A stretch of DNA of 36,370 bases from Pseudomonadota bacterium. GTDB lineage: Bacteria > Pseudomonadota > Alphaproteobacteria > Rhizobiales > Beijerinckiaceae. A program made the position numbers and the translations under genes. The notes beneath the pieces are model-generated. The model did not search any database and was not told the origin of the DNA. It saw only the letters and a list, made by a program, of their open reading frames with translations. The stretch spans positions 1 through 36,370 of the forward strand of contig JAJZGX010000016.1 in assembly GCA_021804825.1 (NCBI GenBank), read 5' to 3'. Each line of letters opens with the position of its first letter. Positions within the stretch are counted from its first letter, which is position 1. Shown here piece by piece: positions 8,556-18,831 of the stretch.

Positions 8556-9122
8556 TCACGAATCAGACGCGTCAGCATCGACGCCAGGACGGCGCGCCTG
8601 CAAAACCGAGACTTTGAGATTGCGACGTGCCGCGACGGCGCGGGGCGAATCTTCCGACTTCAAGCCGTCAAACGTTGCCCGCACCATGTTGTAGGGGTTC
8701 GATGACCCCTGCGACTTGGCGACGACATCATGCACACCCAGTGACTCAAACACCGCGCGCATCGGACCACCGGCGATGATGCCCGTGCCCGCAGGCGCAG
8801 CCCGCATCACCACGCGGCCAGCGCCATGGCGGCCTTGCACATCATGATGCAGCGTGCGCCCTTCGCGCAGCGGCACGCGGATCAAACCGCGCTTGGCAGC
8901 CTCGGTCGCCTTGCGGATGGCTTCCGGCACTTCTCGCGCCTTGCCATGACCATAGCCAACCCGGCCCTTCTGATCACCCACGACCACAAGAGCCGCAAAT
9001 CCGAAGCGCTTGCCGCCTTTCACCACTTTCGCGACGCGGTTGATGTGAACCAGACGATCCACAAACTCGCTGTCTTTTTCTTCGCGCTGACGATCGCCGC
9101 CGCGCTGTCCTTCTCTTGCCAT
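8556..9122 (-). CDS. rpsE: 30S ribosomal protein S5
   Basis: S5 helps form the mRNA entry channel and supports decoding accuracy. The 188-residue product has the double-stranded-RNA-binding fold ([39 protein letters not shown]) and the C-terminal RPAPAGTG-like segment [20 protein letters not shown]. The N-terminal extension [17 protein letters not shown] is basic and disordered, which is usual in this group. GAGG lies upstream of the ATG. Confidence 0.98.
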   Translation of the reverse strand: MAREGQRGGDRQREEKDSEFVDRLVHINRVAKVVKGGKRFGFAALVVVGDQKGRVGYGHGKAREVPEAIRKATEAAKRGLIRVPLREGRTLHHDVQGRHGAGRVVMRAAPAGTGIIAGGPMRAVFESLGVHDVVAKSQGSSNPYNMVRATFDGLKSEDSPRAVAARRNLKVSVLQARRPGVDADASDS

Positions 9123-9184
9123 TTGCTTATGACCTCACTTGCGCGAATGATGCTGCCACCATCCGCTCGCTTGGATATTTTGCC

Positions 9185-9547
9185 TCAGAAGCTCAAGCCA
9201 CCCTCGCGGGCACCTTCAGCAACGGCCTTGACGCGACCATGATAGACATAGCTGCCGCGATCAAACACCACTTCCTTGATGCCAGCCGCCAGGGCCCGCA
9301 CCGCCAACAGCTTGCCGATTTCGGTCGCCGCAGCAATATTGGCCCCCGTCTTCATGGCGTCGCGGTTGACTTTTTCCAGAGACGAAGCGGCGCACAGCGT
9401 CACACCATTCTCGTCGTCGATCACCTGGGCATAAATCTGCTTGGATGAACGAAACACCGACAGGCGCGGACGGCCATAGCCATGGGCTTTGACCGCGCGC
9501 CGGATCCGGGCCTTGCGGCGCAGACCAGTTTCAGAACTCTTGGCCAT
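9185..9547 (-). CDS. rplR: 50S ribosomal protein L18
   Basis: L18 binds 5S rRNA in the central protuberance. The start at 9547 ([19 protein letters not shown]) has AAGGAG six bases upstream, and the 120-residue length is typical. The core [20 protein letters not shown] and the end [27 protein letters not shown] are family-diagnostic. The rpsE start lies 62 bases downstream of its stop. Confidence 0.98.
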   Translation of the reverse strand: MAKSSETGLRRKARIRRAVKAHGYGRPRLSVFRSSKQIYAQVIDDENGVTLCAASSLEKVNRDAMKTGANIAAATEIGKLLAVRALAAGIKEVVFDRGSYVYHGRVKAVAEGAREGGLSF

Positions 9548-9557
9548 GCGGCGCTCC

Positions 9558-10091
9558 TTACTTCTTCTTGCCTTCCTTGCGGAAGATGAATTCACCGGCG
9601 TATTTCACGCCCTTGCCCTTGTAAGGCTCCGGTCCGCGGAAGGCGCGGATTTCAGCAGCAACCTGCCCAACCTGCCGCCGATCGATGCCCGAGATGGTCA
9701 GTTCGGTCGGCTTGGGCGCCACAATCGCAATGCCCTGCGGGATGGGGTAAATGACGTCGTGGCTGAAACCCAGCGACAGGTTCAGGTTGGAACCTGCCAC
9801 CGCAGCCTTGTAGCCAACGCCGTTGATTTCGAGCTTGCGCTCGAAACCCTTAGTGACACCCACCACCAGATTGTTCACCTGGGCGCGAGCCGTGCCCCAC
9901 ATGGCGCGGGCGCGTTTGGTCTGCGAGCGCGGGGTGACGGTAATCGCCCCGGCATTATGAGCCACCGACACTTCCTCGGGCACCACAAACTTCAGTTCGC
10001 CCTTCGCGCCTTTGACGGCAACCAACTGGCCCTGCACAGATGCAGTGACGCCAGCAGGAATCGAAACGGGCTTTTTGCCAATACGTGACAT
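9558..10091 (-). CDS. rplF: 50S ribosomal protein L6
   Basis: L6 lies near the sarcin-ricin loop and the factor-binding site. The 177-residue protein starts [15 protein letters not shown] and ends in the conserved rRNA-contact segment [21 protein letters not shown]. The open frame reaches 10301, but that upstream part overlaps rpsH in another frame, and the start at 10091 matches the family. rplR begins 10 bases downstream. Confidence 0.98.
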   Translation of the reverse strand: MSRIGKKPVSIPAGVTASVQGQLVAVKGAKGELKFVVPEEVSVAHNAGAITVTPRSQTKRARAMWGTARAQVNNLVVGVTKGFERKLEINGVGYKAAVAGSNLNLSLGFSHDVIYPIPQGIAIVAPKPTELTISGIDRRQVGQVAAEIRAFRGPEPYKGKGVKYAGEFIFRKEGKKK

Positions 10092-10116
10092 GTTGATCTT
10101 CCTTCTGGTGCCCTGT

Positions 10117-10509
10117 TTAGAACACCTTGCACAGGATTTCGCCGCCGACATTGTTCTCGCGGGCAGCATGGTCAGCCATGACGCCCTTCGAGGTCGACAG
10201 AATCGTGATCCCAAGCCCGTTTCTGACGCGCGGCAAAGCATCGACCGCCGCATAGACCCGGCGACCCGGCCGGGAGACGCGCTCGATCTCGCGGATAACA
10301 TGCTGGTTATCGTAATATTTCAGCTCGATTTCGAACTCGGTGCGCCCGTTGCCATATTCGGTCGACGCATAGCCACGGATGAAACCCTCATCCTTCAGCA
10401 CGTCGAGCACATGGGCACGCAGACGCGAGCCGGGTGTCTGCACCTTGCTCTTGCGGCGCATGCCAGCATTACGGATACGGGTCAGCATATCGCTCAATGG
10501 ATCGTTCAT
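10117..10509 (-). CDS. rpsH: 30S ribosomal protein S8
   Basis: S8 nucleates the central domain of 16S rRNA; in E. coli it also represses the spc operon by binding the rplE mRNA. The 130-residue product shows [20 protein letters not shown] at the N-terminus and the C-terminal signature [28 protein letters not shown]. It lies 11 bases after rpsN. Whether S8 autoregulation exists here is unknown: the rplX/rplE junction leaves no spacer for a separate operator. Confidence 0.98.
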   Translation of the reverse strand: MNDPLSDMLTRIRNAGMRRKSKVQTPGSRLRAHVLDVLKDEGFIRGYASTEYGNGRTEFEIELKYYDNQHVIREIERVSRPGRRVYAAVDALPRVRNGLGITILSTSKGVMADHAARENNVGGEILCKVF

Positions 10510-10520
10510 GGCCCGCCTCC

Positions 10521-10826
10521 TTACCAGCTAGACTTGACGAGGCCGGGAACCAGTCCCATCAGCCCCAGGTCACGCACCGCGATGCGCGACATCTTCATCT
10601 TGCCGTAATAGGCACGCGGACGCCCGGAAACCTCGCAGCGGTTACGCTGGCGCTCCTTGGCCGAATTGCGCGGCAGTTCAGCAAGCTTGAGGCGGGCAGC
10701 AAATTGCTCCTCGACCGGCTTGGTCATGTCATTGGCGATGGCCTTCAGGCGAGCCCGCCGACCAGCGAACTGCTTCGCCAACCGCGCCTTGCGGGCATTA
10801 TTTTCCAAAGCACTCTTCTTTGCCAT
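10521..10826 (-). CDS. rpsN: 30S ribosomal protein S14 (zinc-free type)
   Basis: This is a 101-residue S14 of the long type without zinc-binding cysteine pairs. The N-terminus [20 protein letters not shown] and the C-terminal rRNA-binding segment [21 protein letters not shown] are clear. It assists assembly of the 30S head. It lies 36 bases after rplE. Confidence 0.98.
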   Translation of the reverse strand: MAKKSALENNARKARLAKQFAGRRARLKAIANDMTKPVEEQFAARLKLAELPRNSAKERQRNRCEVSGRPRAYYGKMKMSRIAVRDLGLMGLVPGLVKSSW

Positions 10827-10862
10827 AATATACCTCTGGTTACCGCGTCTGACCGCGTGGGG

Positions 10863-11537
10863 TCACTGCCGGAACGGGAAGTTGAAGGCCCGCAACAATG
10901 CGCGCGCCTCGTCGTCTGTCTTTGCCGTGGTGCATACGATCACGTCAAGTCCCAATTGGTTTTCCACCTTGTCATAATCGATTTCGGGGAACACCAGATG
11001 CTCCTTGATGCCCATGGCATAATTGCCGCGACCATCGAAGCTTTTCGGATTGAGGCCACGGAAATCCCGGATGCGCGGCAGCGCCACCGTCACCAGACGG
11101 TCGAGAAATTCGTACATGCGGGCCTTGCGCAAGGTCACCTTGACGCCGATCGGCATGTTCTCGCGCACCTTGAAGGTCGAGATTGCCTTGCGGGCATGGG
11201 TGATCACCGGCTTCTGTCCGGCAATCAGCGCCATGTCGCCGGCCGCAACCGTCACCTTCTTGGAATCATTGACGGCATCGCCAACACCCATGTTCAGCAC
11301 GATCTTGTCGATCTTCGGAACTTCGAAGTCGCTCTTGTAGCCGAATTGCTTGATCATCTCGGCGCGAATGCTTTCGTCATAGAGCTTGCGCAACCGCGGG
11401 GTATAGCCCTTGGGCACAGACAACTCACCGGCCGAAGCCGTTGACGACAGCACCACTGTGCCGCGCTTGACCTTTTCTGGCGCGCCCGCTGCGCCCTTGG
11501 CGGCAGCTCCGCCCTTGGCGTCCTTAGCATCAGCCAT
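10863..11537 (-). CDS. rplE: 50S ribosomal protein L5 with N-terminal extension
   Basis: L5 binds 5S rRNA and contacts the P-site tRNA. The normal L5 fold starts around residue 45 ([17 protein letters not shown]) and runs through [36 protein letters not shown] and [18 protein letters not shown]. Before it lies an Ala/Gly/Lys-rich stretch of about 40 residues not found in most bacterial L5s. The ATG at 11537 has CAGGAG nine bases upstream and overlaps the end of rplX by 8 bases, which supports the long form. No initiator with a good ribosome binding site is evident nearer the core. Confidence 0.96.
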   Translation of the reverse strand: MADAKDAKGGAAAKGAAGAPEKVKRGTVVLSSTASAGELSVPKGYTPRLRKLYDESIRAEMIKQFGYKSDFEVPKIDKIVLNMGVGDAVNDSKKVTVAAGDMALIAGQKPVITHARKAISTFKVRENMPIGVKVTLRKARMYEFLDRLVTVALPRIRDFRGLNPKSFDGRGNYAMGIKEHLVFPEIDYDKVENQLGLDVIVCTTAKTDDEARALLRAFNFPFRQ

Positions 11538-11847
11538 CGATCAAATCTCCTGAAGCTTTGGCGAACCTGACCTTGCGCCCGTCGCTCTGAACCTTGAAAC
11601 CCACCCGCGTCGGCTTGCCGGTCTTGGGATCGGCCAAGGCGATGTTGGAAAGGTGAATGGTGGCTTCCTTGCGCAGAATGCCACCTTGCGTCTGTTGCGT
11701 CTGCTTGGTGTGACGCGAAACCATGTTCACGCCCTCGACAATCGCACGATCTTCCTTCGGCATGACCTGCTTGACAGCGCCAGTCTTGCCCTTGTCACGA
11801 CCCGAGATGACAATGACCTTGTCACCCTTCTTGATGCGAGCGGCCAT
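11530..11847 (-). CDS. rplX: 50S ribosomal protein L24
   Basis: L24 is an early assembly initiator near the tunnel exit. Its KOW motif is at the N-terminus ([21 protein letters not shown]), followed by [20 protein letters not shown]. It is 105 residues long. The start codon shares one base with the rplN stop (TAATG), and the stop overlaps rplE by 8 bases, so three genes are translationally chained. Confidence 0.98.
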   Translation of the reverse strand: MAARIKKGDKVIVISGRDKGKTGAVKQVMPKEDRAIVEGVNMVSRHTKQTQQTQGGILRKEATIHLSNIALADPKTGKPTRVGFKVQSDGRKVRFAKASGDLIDG

Positions 11848-12215
11848 TACAGCACCTCCGGCGCAAGCGAAATGATCTTCATGTGGTTGCGCGCCCGCAA
11901 TTCACGCGGCACCGGCCCGAAGATACGTGTTCCCACCGGCTCCGACTGATTGTTGATCAGCACGGCGGCGTTGTTGTCGAAACGGATGACGGTGCCGTCG
12001 GCACGCTTGATGTCCTTGGCGGTACGCACCACCACGGCCTTCATCACATCGCCCTTCTTGACCTTGCCACGCGGAATAGCCTCCTTGATCGACACGACGA
12101 TGATGTCGCCGATCCCGGCATATTTGCGCTTCGAGCCACCGAGCACTTTGATGCACATCACACGACGCGCGCCCGAATTATCTGCAACGTCGAGGTTGCT
12201 CTGCATTTGAATCAT
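11847..12215 (-). CDS. rplN: 50S ribosomal protein L14
   Basis: L14 forms intersubunit bridges with 16S rRNA. The 122-residue product starts [20 protein letters not shown] and contains [20 protein letters not shown] and the [10 protein letters not shown] and [20 protein letters not shown] ends typical of the family. It is separated from rpsQ by 76 bases that hold no obvious element. Confidence 0.99.
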   Translation of the reverse strand: MIQMQSNLDVADNSGARRVMCIKVLGGSKRKYAGIGDIIVVSIKEAIPRGKVKKGDVMKAVVVRTAKDIKRADGTVIRFDNNAAVLINNQSEPVGTRIFGPVPRELRARNHMKIISLAPEVL

Positions 12216-12291
12216 GGTTCTCTACCCTTTTTATCCGCGCCAGTTTCCAGCCGGAAGCCGGACTTTGCCCGAAGGATTACATCTGCCGTGC

Positions 12292-12549
12292 TCAATCAGC
12301 CTTGGCGTTCGCGCCCGCTTCCTTGGCCAGCGCCACCCAGCGCTTCAGCTTTGAAATCGGCCGCGTCTCCTCGATTGAAACCGTGTCGCCGACCTTGAAG
12401 GCCTTGGCTTCGTCGTGAGCATGGTAATTCTTGGAGCGACGCACCGTCTTTTTCAACAGCGGATGGGTGAAGCGGCGCTCCACCTTCACCACAATGGTCT
12501 TGTCCTGCTTGTCGCTGACGACGACGCCCTGGAGAATTCGTTTCGGCAT
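12292..12549 (-). CDS. rpsQ: 30S ribosomal protein S17
   Basis: S17 is an OB-fold primary binder of 16S rRNA. The 85-residue sequence shows [38 protein letters not shown] and the conserved [19 protein letters not shown]. It lies 11 bases after rpmC. Confidence 0.98.
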   Translation of the reverse strand: MPKRILQGVVVSDKQDKTIVVKVERRFTHPLLKKTVRRSKNYHAHDEAKAFKVGDTVSIEETRPISKLKRWVALAKEAGANAKAD

Positions 12550-12560
12550 TGAATTTTACC

Positions 12561-12773
12561 TTATGACTTGTTCGCGTTGCGCTTTTGCGTCGCAATGGTT
12601 TTCACACGGGCGATGTCGCGCCGCACGATGCGCACGCGCGCCGGATTCTCAAGCTGGCCGGTCGCCCGCTGAAAGCGCAGATTGAACTGCTCCTTCTTCA
12701 TCTTGAGCACTTCGTCTTCCAATTGATCCTGTGTCATCACCTTGAGGTCCGACAGGCGCTGATGGTGTTTCAT
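12561..12773 (-). CDS. rpmC: 50S ribosomal protein L29
   Basis: L29 is a small helical protein at the tunnel exit, where signal recognition particle and trigger factor dock with L23. The 70-residue product has the family core [20 protein letters not shown] and [18 protein letters not shown]. It lies 14 bases after rplP. Confidence 0.97.
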   Translation of the reverse strand: MKHHQRLSDLKVMTQDQLEDEVLKMKKEQFNLRFQRATGQLENPARVRIVRRDIARVKTIATQKRNANKS

Positions 12774-12787
12774 GATGCCTTGTTCCC

Positions 12788-13201
12788 TTATTCGGCGATG
12801 CGCTGGATAAAGCGCGTCTTGATCGGCAATTTCGCGGCCGCCAACGTCAGCGCTTCACGCGCCACCGCCACAGGCACACCGTCAATCTCGAACATGATGC
12901 GGCCAGGTGCGACGCGCGCCACCCAAAGCTCGGGCGCACCCTTGCCTTTACCCATACGCACTTCCACGGGCTTCTTCGAGACCGGCACGTCCGGGAACAC
13001 GCGGATCCAGACGCGGCCAGCGCGCTTCATGTGGCGGGTCAAGGCGCGGCGTGCCGCCTCGATCTGCCGTGCGGAAATCCGCTCCGGCTCAACGGCCTTC
13101 AGACCGAACTGGCCGAAGTTGAGCTCAAAACCCGCCTTGGCATCGCCATGGATGCGGCCCTTGAAGGCCTTGCGGAAGCGTGTGCGCTTTGGTGACAACA
13201 T
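12788..13201 (-). CDS. rplP: 50S ribosomal protein L16
   Basis: L16 helps shape the A-site of the peptidyl transferase centre. The 137-residue protein has [20 protein letters not shown] at its start, [20 protein letters not shown] in the middle and the conserved [20 protein letters not shown] loop. It is 21 bases downstream of rpsC. Confidence 0.99.
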   Translation of the reverse strand: MLSPKRTRFRKAFKGRIHGDAKAGFELNFGQFGLKAVEPERISARQIEAARRALTRHMKRAGRVWIRVFPDVPVSKKPVEVRMGKGKGAPELWVARVAPGRIMFEIDGVPVAVAREALTLAAAKLPIKTRFIQRIAE

Positions 13202-13222
13202 GATCGTTCAGCTTTCCAAAAA

Positions 13223-13987
13223 TCAAGCGGCGTCGCGGTCGCGGCGCGGGCGGCGTTCGCCATCGCGATCGCGGCGGTCGGGACGATCACCACGCTCGGG
13301 GCGGCTCGAGGGCCCGGCACCAACCTCATTGGCCCGGCGCTCATGCGCGGTGGGATCATGCTCAAGGATCTCGCCCTTGAAAATCCACACCTTGATACCG
13401 CAGGTGCCATAGGCGGTATGCGCCGTGCCGACACCATAATCAATATCGGCGCGCAGCGTATGCAGCGGCACCCTGCCCTCGCGATACCATTCCATGCGGG
13501 CGATTTCAGCGCCGCCGAGACGGCCCGAGCAATTGATACGAATGCCCTCGGCGCCAAGACGCATAGCCGATTGCACCGCGCGCTTCATGGCGCGGCGGAA
13601 CGTGACGCGGCGCTCAAGCTGCTGGGCGATCGAGTCGGCCACCAGGGTCGCATCGATTTCCGGCTTGCGCACTTCAACGATGTTGATCACCACTTCCGAC
13701 GAGGTCAGCCCGGCAACCAGCTTGCGGATCTTGTCGATATCCGCACCCTTCTTGCCGATCACCACACCAGGACGCGCCGAGTGAATGGTCACGCGGCACT
13801 TGCGGTGCGGACGCTCGATGATGATCTTCGAGATCGCCGCCTGCTTCAGATCCTTCATCAGCACTTCGCGAATGCGCATGTCTTCATGCACCAGTTTGCC
13901 ATACTCATTCTTGTTGGCATACCAGCGCGAATCCCACGTGCGGTTGATCCCGAGCCGCAGACCTACTGGATTGATTTTCTGTCCCAT
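13223..13987 (-). CDS. rpsC: 30S ribosomal protein S3 with charged C-terminal tail
   Basis: S3 forms part of the mRNA entry gate. The start at 13987 ([13 protein letters not shown]) has GAGGGAG five bases upstream; the frame is open to 14083 but that part lies inside rplV. The type-2 KH motif [11 protein letters not shown] is at residues 74-84, and the C-terminal S3 domain ends near residue 210. A tail of about 45 residues rich in Arg, Asp and Glu (for example [20 protein letters not shown]) follows. Such tails vary between alphaproteobacteria and are probably disordered. The protein has 254 residues. Confidence 0.98.
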   Translation of the reverse strand: MGQKINPVGLRLGINRTWDSRWYANKNEYGKLVHEDMRIREVLMKDLKQAAISKIIIERPHRKCRVTIHSARPGVVIGKKGADIDKIRKLVAGLTSSEVVINIVEVRKPEIDATLVADSIAQQLERRVTFRRAMKRAVQSAMRLGAEGIRINCSGRLGGAEIARMEWYREGRVPLHTLRADIDYGVGTAHTAYGTCGIKVWIFKGEILEHDPTAHERRANEVGAGPSSRPERGDRPDRRDRDGERRPRRDRDAA

Positions 13988-13997
13988 GGTCGCTCCC

Positions 13998-14387
13998 TCA
14001 AGCCTTCGCTGCAGCAGCAGGCTGCTCGCGCACAATAATGGTGATATGGGCGAAAGGCTTCTCGATCCGCGTCGATTTACCACGCCCGCGTGCGCTGAAC
14101 CGCTTCAGCACCATCGCCCGCCCGACATGCGCTTCGGCGACGATGAGATCATCGACATCGAGCGAATGGTTGTTTTCGGCGTTGGAAATTGCGCTCTCAA
14201 GCCCCTTCTTGACCTCGACCGCGCTGCGCTTGCGCGAGAATTCGAGATCAGCCAGAGCTTTGGCGACCTTCTTGCCACGGATCAACTGCGCGAGAAGGTT
14301 GAGCTTCTGCGGGCTGACGCGCAACATGCGCACCACGCATTTGGCTTCGGTTTCACGCTCGCGGCGGACATTTGCAACTTGTGACAT
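13998..14387 (-). CDS. rplV: 50S ribosomal protein L22
   Basis: L22 lines the peptide exit tunnel with its beta-hairpin (the [21 protein letters not shown] region, target of macrolide resistance changes in other species). The start at 14387 ([20 protein letters not shown]) gives 129 residues, the usual length; the frame is open further upstream but overlaps rpsS. It lies 4 bases after the rpsS stop. Confidence 0.98.
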   Translation of the reverse strand: MSQVANVRRERETEAKCVVRMLRVSPQKLNLLAQLIRGKKVAKALADLEFSRKRSAVEVKKGLESAISNAENNHSLDVDDLIVAEAHVGRAMVLKRFSARGRGKSTRIEKPFAHITIIVREQPAAAAKA

Positions 14388-14391
14388 GTCG

Positions 14392-14670
14392 TTAGGCCCT
14401 CTTCGCCTTCTTGTCGGCGGCATGGCCGTGGAACGTCCGGGTCGGCGCAAACTCACCGAACTTCTGCCCGATCATTTCCTCGGTCACGGCCACCGGCAGG
14501 TGCTTGTGACCGTTGTGCACGCCAAACGTCAGGCCGACAAACTGCGGCAGGATCGTTGAGCGACGGCTCCACATCTTGATGACTTCATTGCGGCCCGAAG
14601 ACCGCGAGGCCTCTGCCTTCTTCAAAAGGTACCCGTCAACAAACGGGCCTTTCCATACGGAGCGTGCCAT
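14392..14670 (-). CDS. rpsS: 30S ribosomal protein S19
   Basis: S19 pairs with S13 in the 30S head. The 92-residue sequence is unmistakable: [20 protein letters not shown], then [40 protein letters not shown] and [20 protein letters not shown]. It lies 3 bases after rplB. Confidence 0.99.
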   Translation of the reverse strand: MARSVWKGPFVDGYLLKKAEASRSSGRNEVIKMWSRRSTILPQFVGLTFGVHNGHKHLPVAVTEEMIGQKFGEFAPTRTFHGHAADKKAKRA

Positions 14671-14673
14671 GGA

Positions 14674-15513
14674 TCAGCCCTTCTTCTTGGCTTTGTGACG
14701 CGAGGTCACGATGAACTGGGTCGTGCGTTTGTTGGTACGGGTCTTCTTGCCCTTGGTCGGCTTGCCCCACGGCGAAACCGGATGGCGACCACCTGAGGTG
14801 CGGCCTTCGCCGCCGCCGTGCGGATGGTCAACCGGGTTCATGGTCACGCCGCGATTGTGCGGGCGGTTGCCAAGCCAGCGCTGACGCCCGGCCTTGCCAA
14901 GTGAAGCATTCATGTGATCGGGGTTCGATACCGCGCCGATGGTGGCGAAGCACTGGCCATGAACCAGACGTTGCTCGCCCGACTTCATGCGCAAGATCAC
15001 ATAACCGGCATCGCGGCCAACGATCTGCACATAAGTTCCGGCCGAACGGGCCATCACGCCACCGGCGCCGATCTTCATTTCGACATTATGAACAATGGTT
15101 CCCACCGGGATATTGCCCAGCGGCATCGCATTGCCCGGCTTCACGTCGACCTGATTGCCGGCCACAACCTGGTCACCGACAGCAAGACGCTGCGGCGCGA
15201 GGATATAGGCCTGCTCACCATCGCTGTAAGTCAGCAGCGCAATGAAGGCGGTGCGGTTGGGATCATATTCCAGCCGCTCGACCTTGGCCGCAACATCGAG
15301 CTTGCGACGACGAAAATCGATGATCCGGTAGGATTGCTTGTGGCCACCGCCACGAAACCGCACCGTGATGCGCCCGGTATTGTTGCGTCCGCCACGCTCC
15401 GGCTTGCCTTCGGTGAGCTTCTTCAGCGGCTTGCCCTTGTGGAGCTCGCTGCGATCAACAATCACCAACTGGCGAAGGCTTGGCGTGACCGGTTTGAAGG
15501 ATTTCAATGCCAT
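14674..15513 (-). CDS. rplB: 50S ribosomal protein L2
   Basis: L2 supports the peptidyl transferase centre and joins the subunits. The 279-residue product has [19 protein letters not shown] near residue 45, [20 protein letters not shown], and the C-terminal catalytic-centre loop [20 protein letters not shown], which carries the conserved His essential in E. coli. rplW ends 13 bases upstream. Confidence 0.99.
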   Translation of the reverse strand: MALKSFKPVTPSLRQLVIVDRSELHKGKPLKKLTEGKPERGGRNNTGRITVRFRGGGHKQSYRIIDFRRRKLDVAAKVERLEYDPNRTAFIALLTYSDGEQAYILAPQRLAVGDQVVAGNQVDVKPGNAMPLGNIPVGTIVHNVEMKIGAGGVMARSAGTYVQIVGRDAGYVILRMKSGEQRLVHGQCFATIGAVSNPDHMNASLGKAGRQRWLGNRPHNRGVTMNPVDHPHGGGEGRTSGGRHPVSPWGKPTKGKKTRTNKRTTQFIVTSRHKAKKKG

Positions 15514-15526
15514 CTCGTTTTGCCCC

Positions 15527-15823
15527 TCAAAGCCCGGTGGTCACGTCGATGGATTGGCCCTCTTCGAGGGTCACCACCGCGCGCTTGCTGTCGGACTGAA
15601 CGCCCTTGTAGCCACGAAACACCTTGCGCTTGCCCTGGCGCACCAGCGTATTGACCGCCGTCACCTTGACATCGAAAAGCTGCTCAACAGCCGCCTTGAT
15701 CTGCGACTTGGTCGCGTCAATCCGCACCTTGAAAACCACCTTGCTGGCTTCCGACTGCATCGTCGCCTTCTCGGTGATGACCGGCGCGACGATCACGTCA
15801 TAATGGCGTGCATCTTTGGTCAT
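15527..15823 (-). CDS. rplW: 50S ribosomal protein L23
   Basis: L23 forms the main docking site for trigger factor and signal recognition particle at the tunnel exit. The 98-residue sequence includes [40 protein letters not shown] and [20 protein letters not shown]. Its ATG overlaps the rplD stop by 4 bases (ATGA). Confidence 0.98.
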   Translation of the reverse strand: MTKDARHYDVIVAPVITEKATMQSEASKVVFKVRIDATKSQIKAAVEQLFDVKVTAVNTLVRQGKRKVFRGYKGVQSDSKRAVVTLEEGQSIDVTTGL

Positions 15824-16440
15824 TGAAACCGCGCCTCCAGCGCTTCAAGTGCGGCACGCGTCAGCACAAGCTTTTCGCGGCGCAGAATATCGTAAACATT
15901 GATGCCCTGCACCGGCAGCACATCCACCTTGGGAATGCTCCGCGCCGCAAGCGCAAAATTCGTGTCAACCGCCGCCCCGTCGATCACCAGCACGCTGGTG
16001 ATTCCCGACTTGGCGAAATGGCCGATGAGCACCTTGGTCTTGGGCTCGACCATCGCGGCATTGTCCCAGATGACGATCCCGCCATCCTTGGCCTTGGCCG
16101 ACAGCGCATGGCGCAGAGCCAGCGCCCGCACCTTCTTGGGAAGGTCATGCGCATGGTCGCGCACCACGGGGCCGAACGCCCGACCACCACCACGGAACTG
16201 CGGCACACGTGCCGAACCGTGACGGGCCGAACCAGTGCCCTTCTGCTTGAACATCTTCTTGCCGGTGCGCCAGATCTCAGCGCGGCCCTTGACTTTGTGC
16301 GTCCCCGCCCGGCGCTTGGCCAGCTGGTAACGGATCATCCGTGCAATCAGATCCTGACGCGGTTCGAGACCAAAAATGGCATCGGGTGCTTCGAGCGAGC
16401 CTGCGGCAACGCCATCGAGCGATGTGACATCAAACTTCAT
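15820..16440 (-). CDS. rplD: 50S ribosomal protein L4
   Basis: L4 extends a loop into the exit tunnel; in E. coli it also represses the S10 operon. The start at 16440 ([14 protein letters not shown]) gives 206 residues. The tunnel loop is visible as [20 protein letters not shown], followed by [13 protein letters not shown]. It is 4 bases after rplC and overlaps rplW. L4 control of this cluster would need a target in the rpsJ leader; a stable hairpin does lie there (17540-17562). Confidence 0.98.
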   Translation of the reverse strand: MKFDVTSLDGVAAGSLEAPDAIFGLEPRQDLIARMIRYQLAKRRAGTHKVKGRAEIWRTGKKMFKQKGTGSARHGSARVPQFRGGGRAFGPVVRDHAHDLPKKVRALALRHALSAKAKDGGIVIWDNAAMVEPKTKVLIGHFAKSGITSVLVIDGAAVDTNFALAARSIPKVDVLPVQGINVYDILRREKLVLTRAALEALEARFQ

Positions 16441-16444
16441 CGCC

Positions 16445-17155
16445 TCAGCCCTCCTTGCCAGCTTCGGGAGCTGCATCAGCCGCCATTCGGAATTTGCCCG
16501 GCTGCGGCGCGTCCTTGGGAAGCGCCTTTTTCACCGCGTCACGTACATAAATCCAGCCGCCCGCGGTGCCAGGAACCGATCCCTCAACCAGGATCAGGCC
16601 CCGCACCACATCGGTCTCCACCACTTTCAGATTGAGCGTGGTGATCCGCTCGGCGCCCATATGGCCAGCCATCTTCTTGTTCTTGAAGGTCTTGCCCGGA
16701 TCCTGGCGACCACCGGTCGAACCCAGCGAACGATGCGACACCGAAACACCATGTGTGGCGCGCAGACCGCGGAAATTCCAGCGCTTCATGCCGCCCGCAA
16801 AGCCCTTGCCCATCGACGTGCCAGCCACATCGACGAACTGGCCAACCACGAAATGATCAGCAGTTATTTCGGCACCAACCGGAAGCATCTTCTCGGCAGG
16901 CACGCGGAATTCGGCGAGCTTCAGCTTCGGCTCGACATGCGCGACGGCAAAGCGCCCACGCTCGGCCTTGCCGACATTCTTGACCTTGGCCTTGCCAATC
17001 CCAAGCTGCACGGCATTGTAGCCATTCACCGCCTCGGTGCGATGTGCCACCACCTGGCAGCCTTCGACCTTGAGCACTGTAACCGGCACATGCGTCCCGG
17101 CGTCGGTAAAGACGCGGGTCATGCCCAGTTTCTGTGCGATAACACCTGATCGCAT
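16445..17155 (-). CDS. rplC: 50S ribosomal protein L3
   Basis: L3 is an assembly initiator reaching the peptidyl transferase centre. The start at 17155 ([16 protein letters not shown]) has GAGG upstream. The product has 236 residues. The segment [20 protein letters not shown] carries the Gln that PrmB methylates in other bacteria. A C-terminal [12 protein letters not shown] tail is disordered. It follows rpsJ by 57 bases. Confidence 0.98.
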   Translation of the reverse strand: MRSGVIAQKLGMTRVFTDAGTHVPVTVLKVEGCQVVAHRTEAVNGYNAVQLGIGKAKVKNVGKAERGRFAVAHVEPKLKLAEFRVPAEKMLPVGAEITADHFVVGQFVDVAGTSMGKGFAGGMKRWNFRGLRATHGVSVSHRSLGSTGGRQDPGKTFKNKKMAGHMGAERITTLNLKVVETDVVRGLILVEGSVPGTAGGWIYVRDAVKKALPKDAPQPGKFRMAADAAPEAGKEG

Positions 17156-17212
17156 GTTCTCATTCCTCAAAAGGTGCATTCGTCAATGCGAAGAGGCACC
17201 CGGCAAAAATCT

Positions 17213-17521
17213 TCAGACCTTGATCTCGACATCGACACCGGCTGCCAGATCGAGCTTCATCAAAGCATCCAGCGTTTGCGGTGTCGGCTCAACAATATCC
17301 AGCACCCGCTTGTGGGTGCGGATTTCGAACTGTTCGCGTGACTTCTTGTCCACATGCGGCGAACGGTTGACCGTAAACTTCTCGATCCTGGTCGGCAGCG
17401 GAATCGGCCCACGCACCTGAGCGCCCGTGCGCTTGGCGGTGGAGACGATTTCGCGTGTCGACGAATCGAGGATGCGATGGTCAAACGCCTTGAGGCGAAT
17501 GCGGATATTTTGGCCGTTCAT
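17213..17521 (-). CDS. rpsJ: 30S ribosomal protein S10
   Basis: S10 is in the 30S head and, as NusE, joins antitermination complexes. The 102-residue sequence [40 protein letters not shown] and [20 protein letters not shown] is typical. It opens the S10 operon part and follows tuf by 67 bases that contain a very stable hairpin. Confidence 0.99.
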   Translation of the reverse strand: MNGQNIRIRLKAFDHRILDSSTREIVSTAKRTGAQVRGPIPLPTRIEKFTVNRSPHVDKKSREQFEIRTHKRVLDIVEPTPQTLDALMKLDLAAGVDVEIKV

Positions 17522-17539
17522 TAGATCATCCCTGCACCA

Positions 17540-17562
17540 GCGACGCGCGCCTGGCGCGCCGC
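17540..17562 (-). promoter_or_regulatory. stable hairpin in the tuf/rpsJ spacer
   Basis: On the minus strand GCGGCGCGC pairs with GCGCGTCGC (9 pairs, one G-U) around a 5-base loop. No T-run follows, so it is more likely a processing, pausing or protein-binding element than a terminator. It lies 18 bases upstream of the rpsJ start. Confidence 0.45.
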
Positions 17563-17588
17563 CGCAACTTGAATATGGCTAGTTCAAC

Positions 17589-18779
<1,191 letters not shown>

Positions 18780-18831
18780 GATTGGCTCCTCTAGGCTTTT
18801 CCAAATGTGTTAGACGTGGAAGTTGTTGGTT

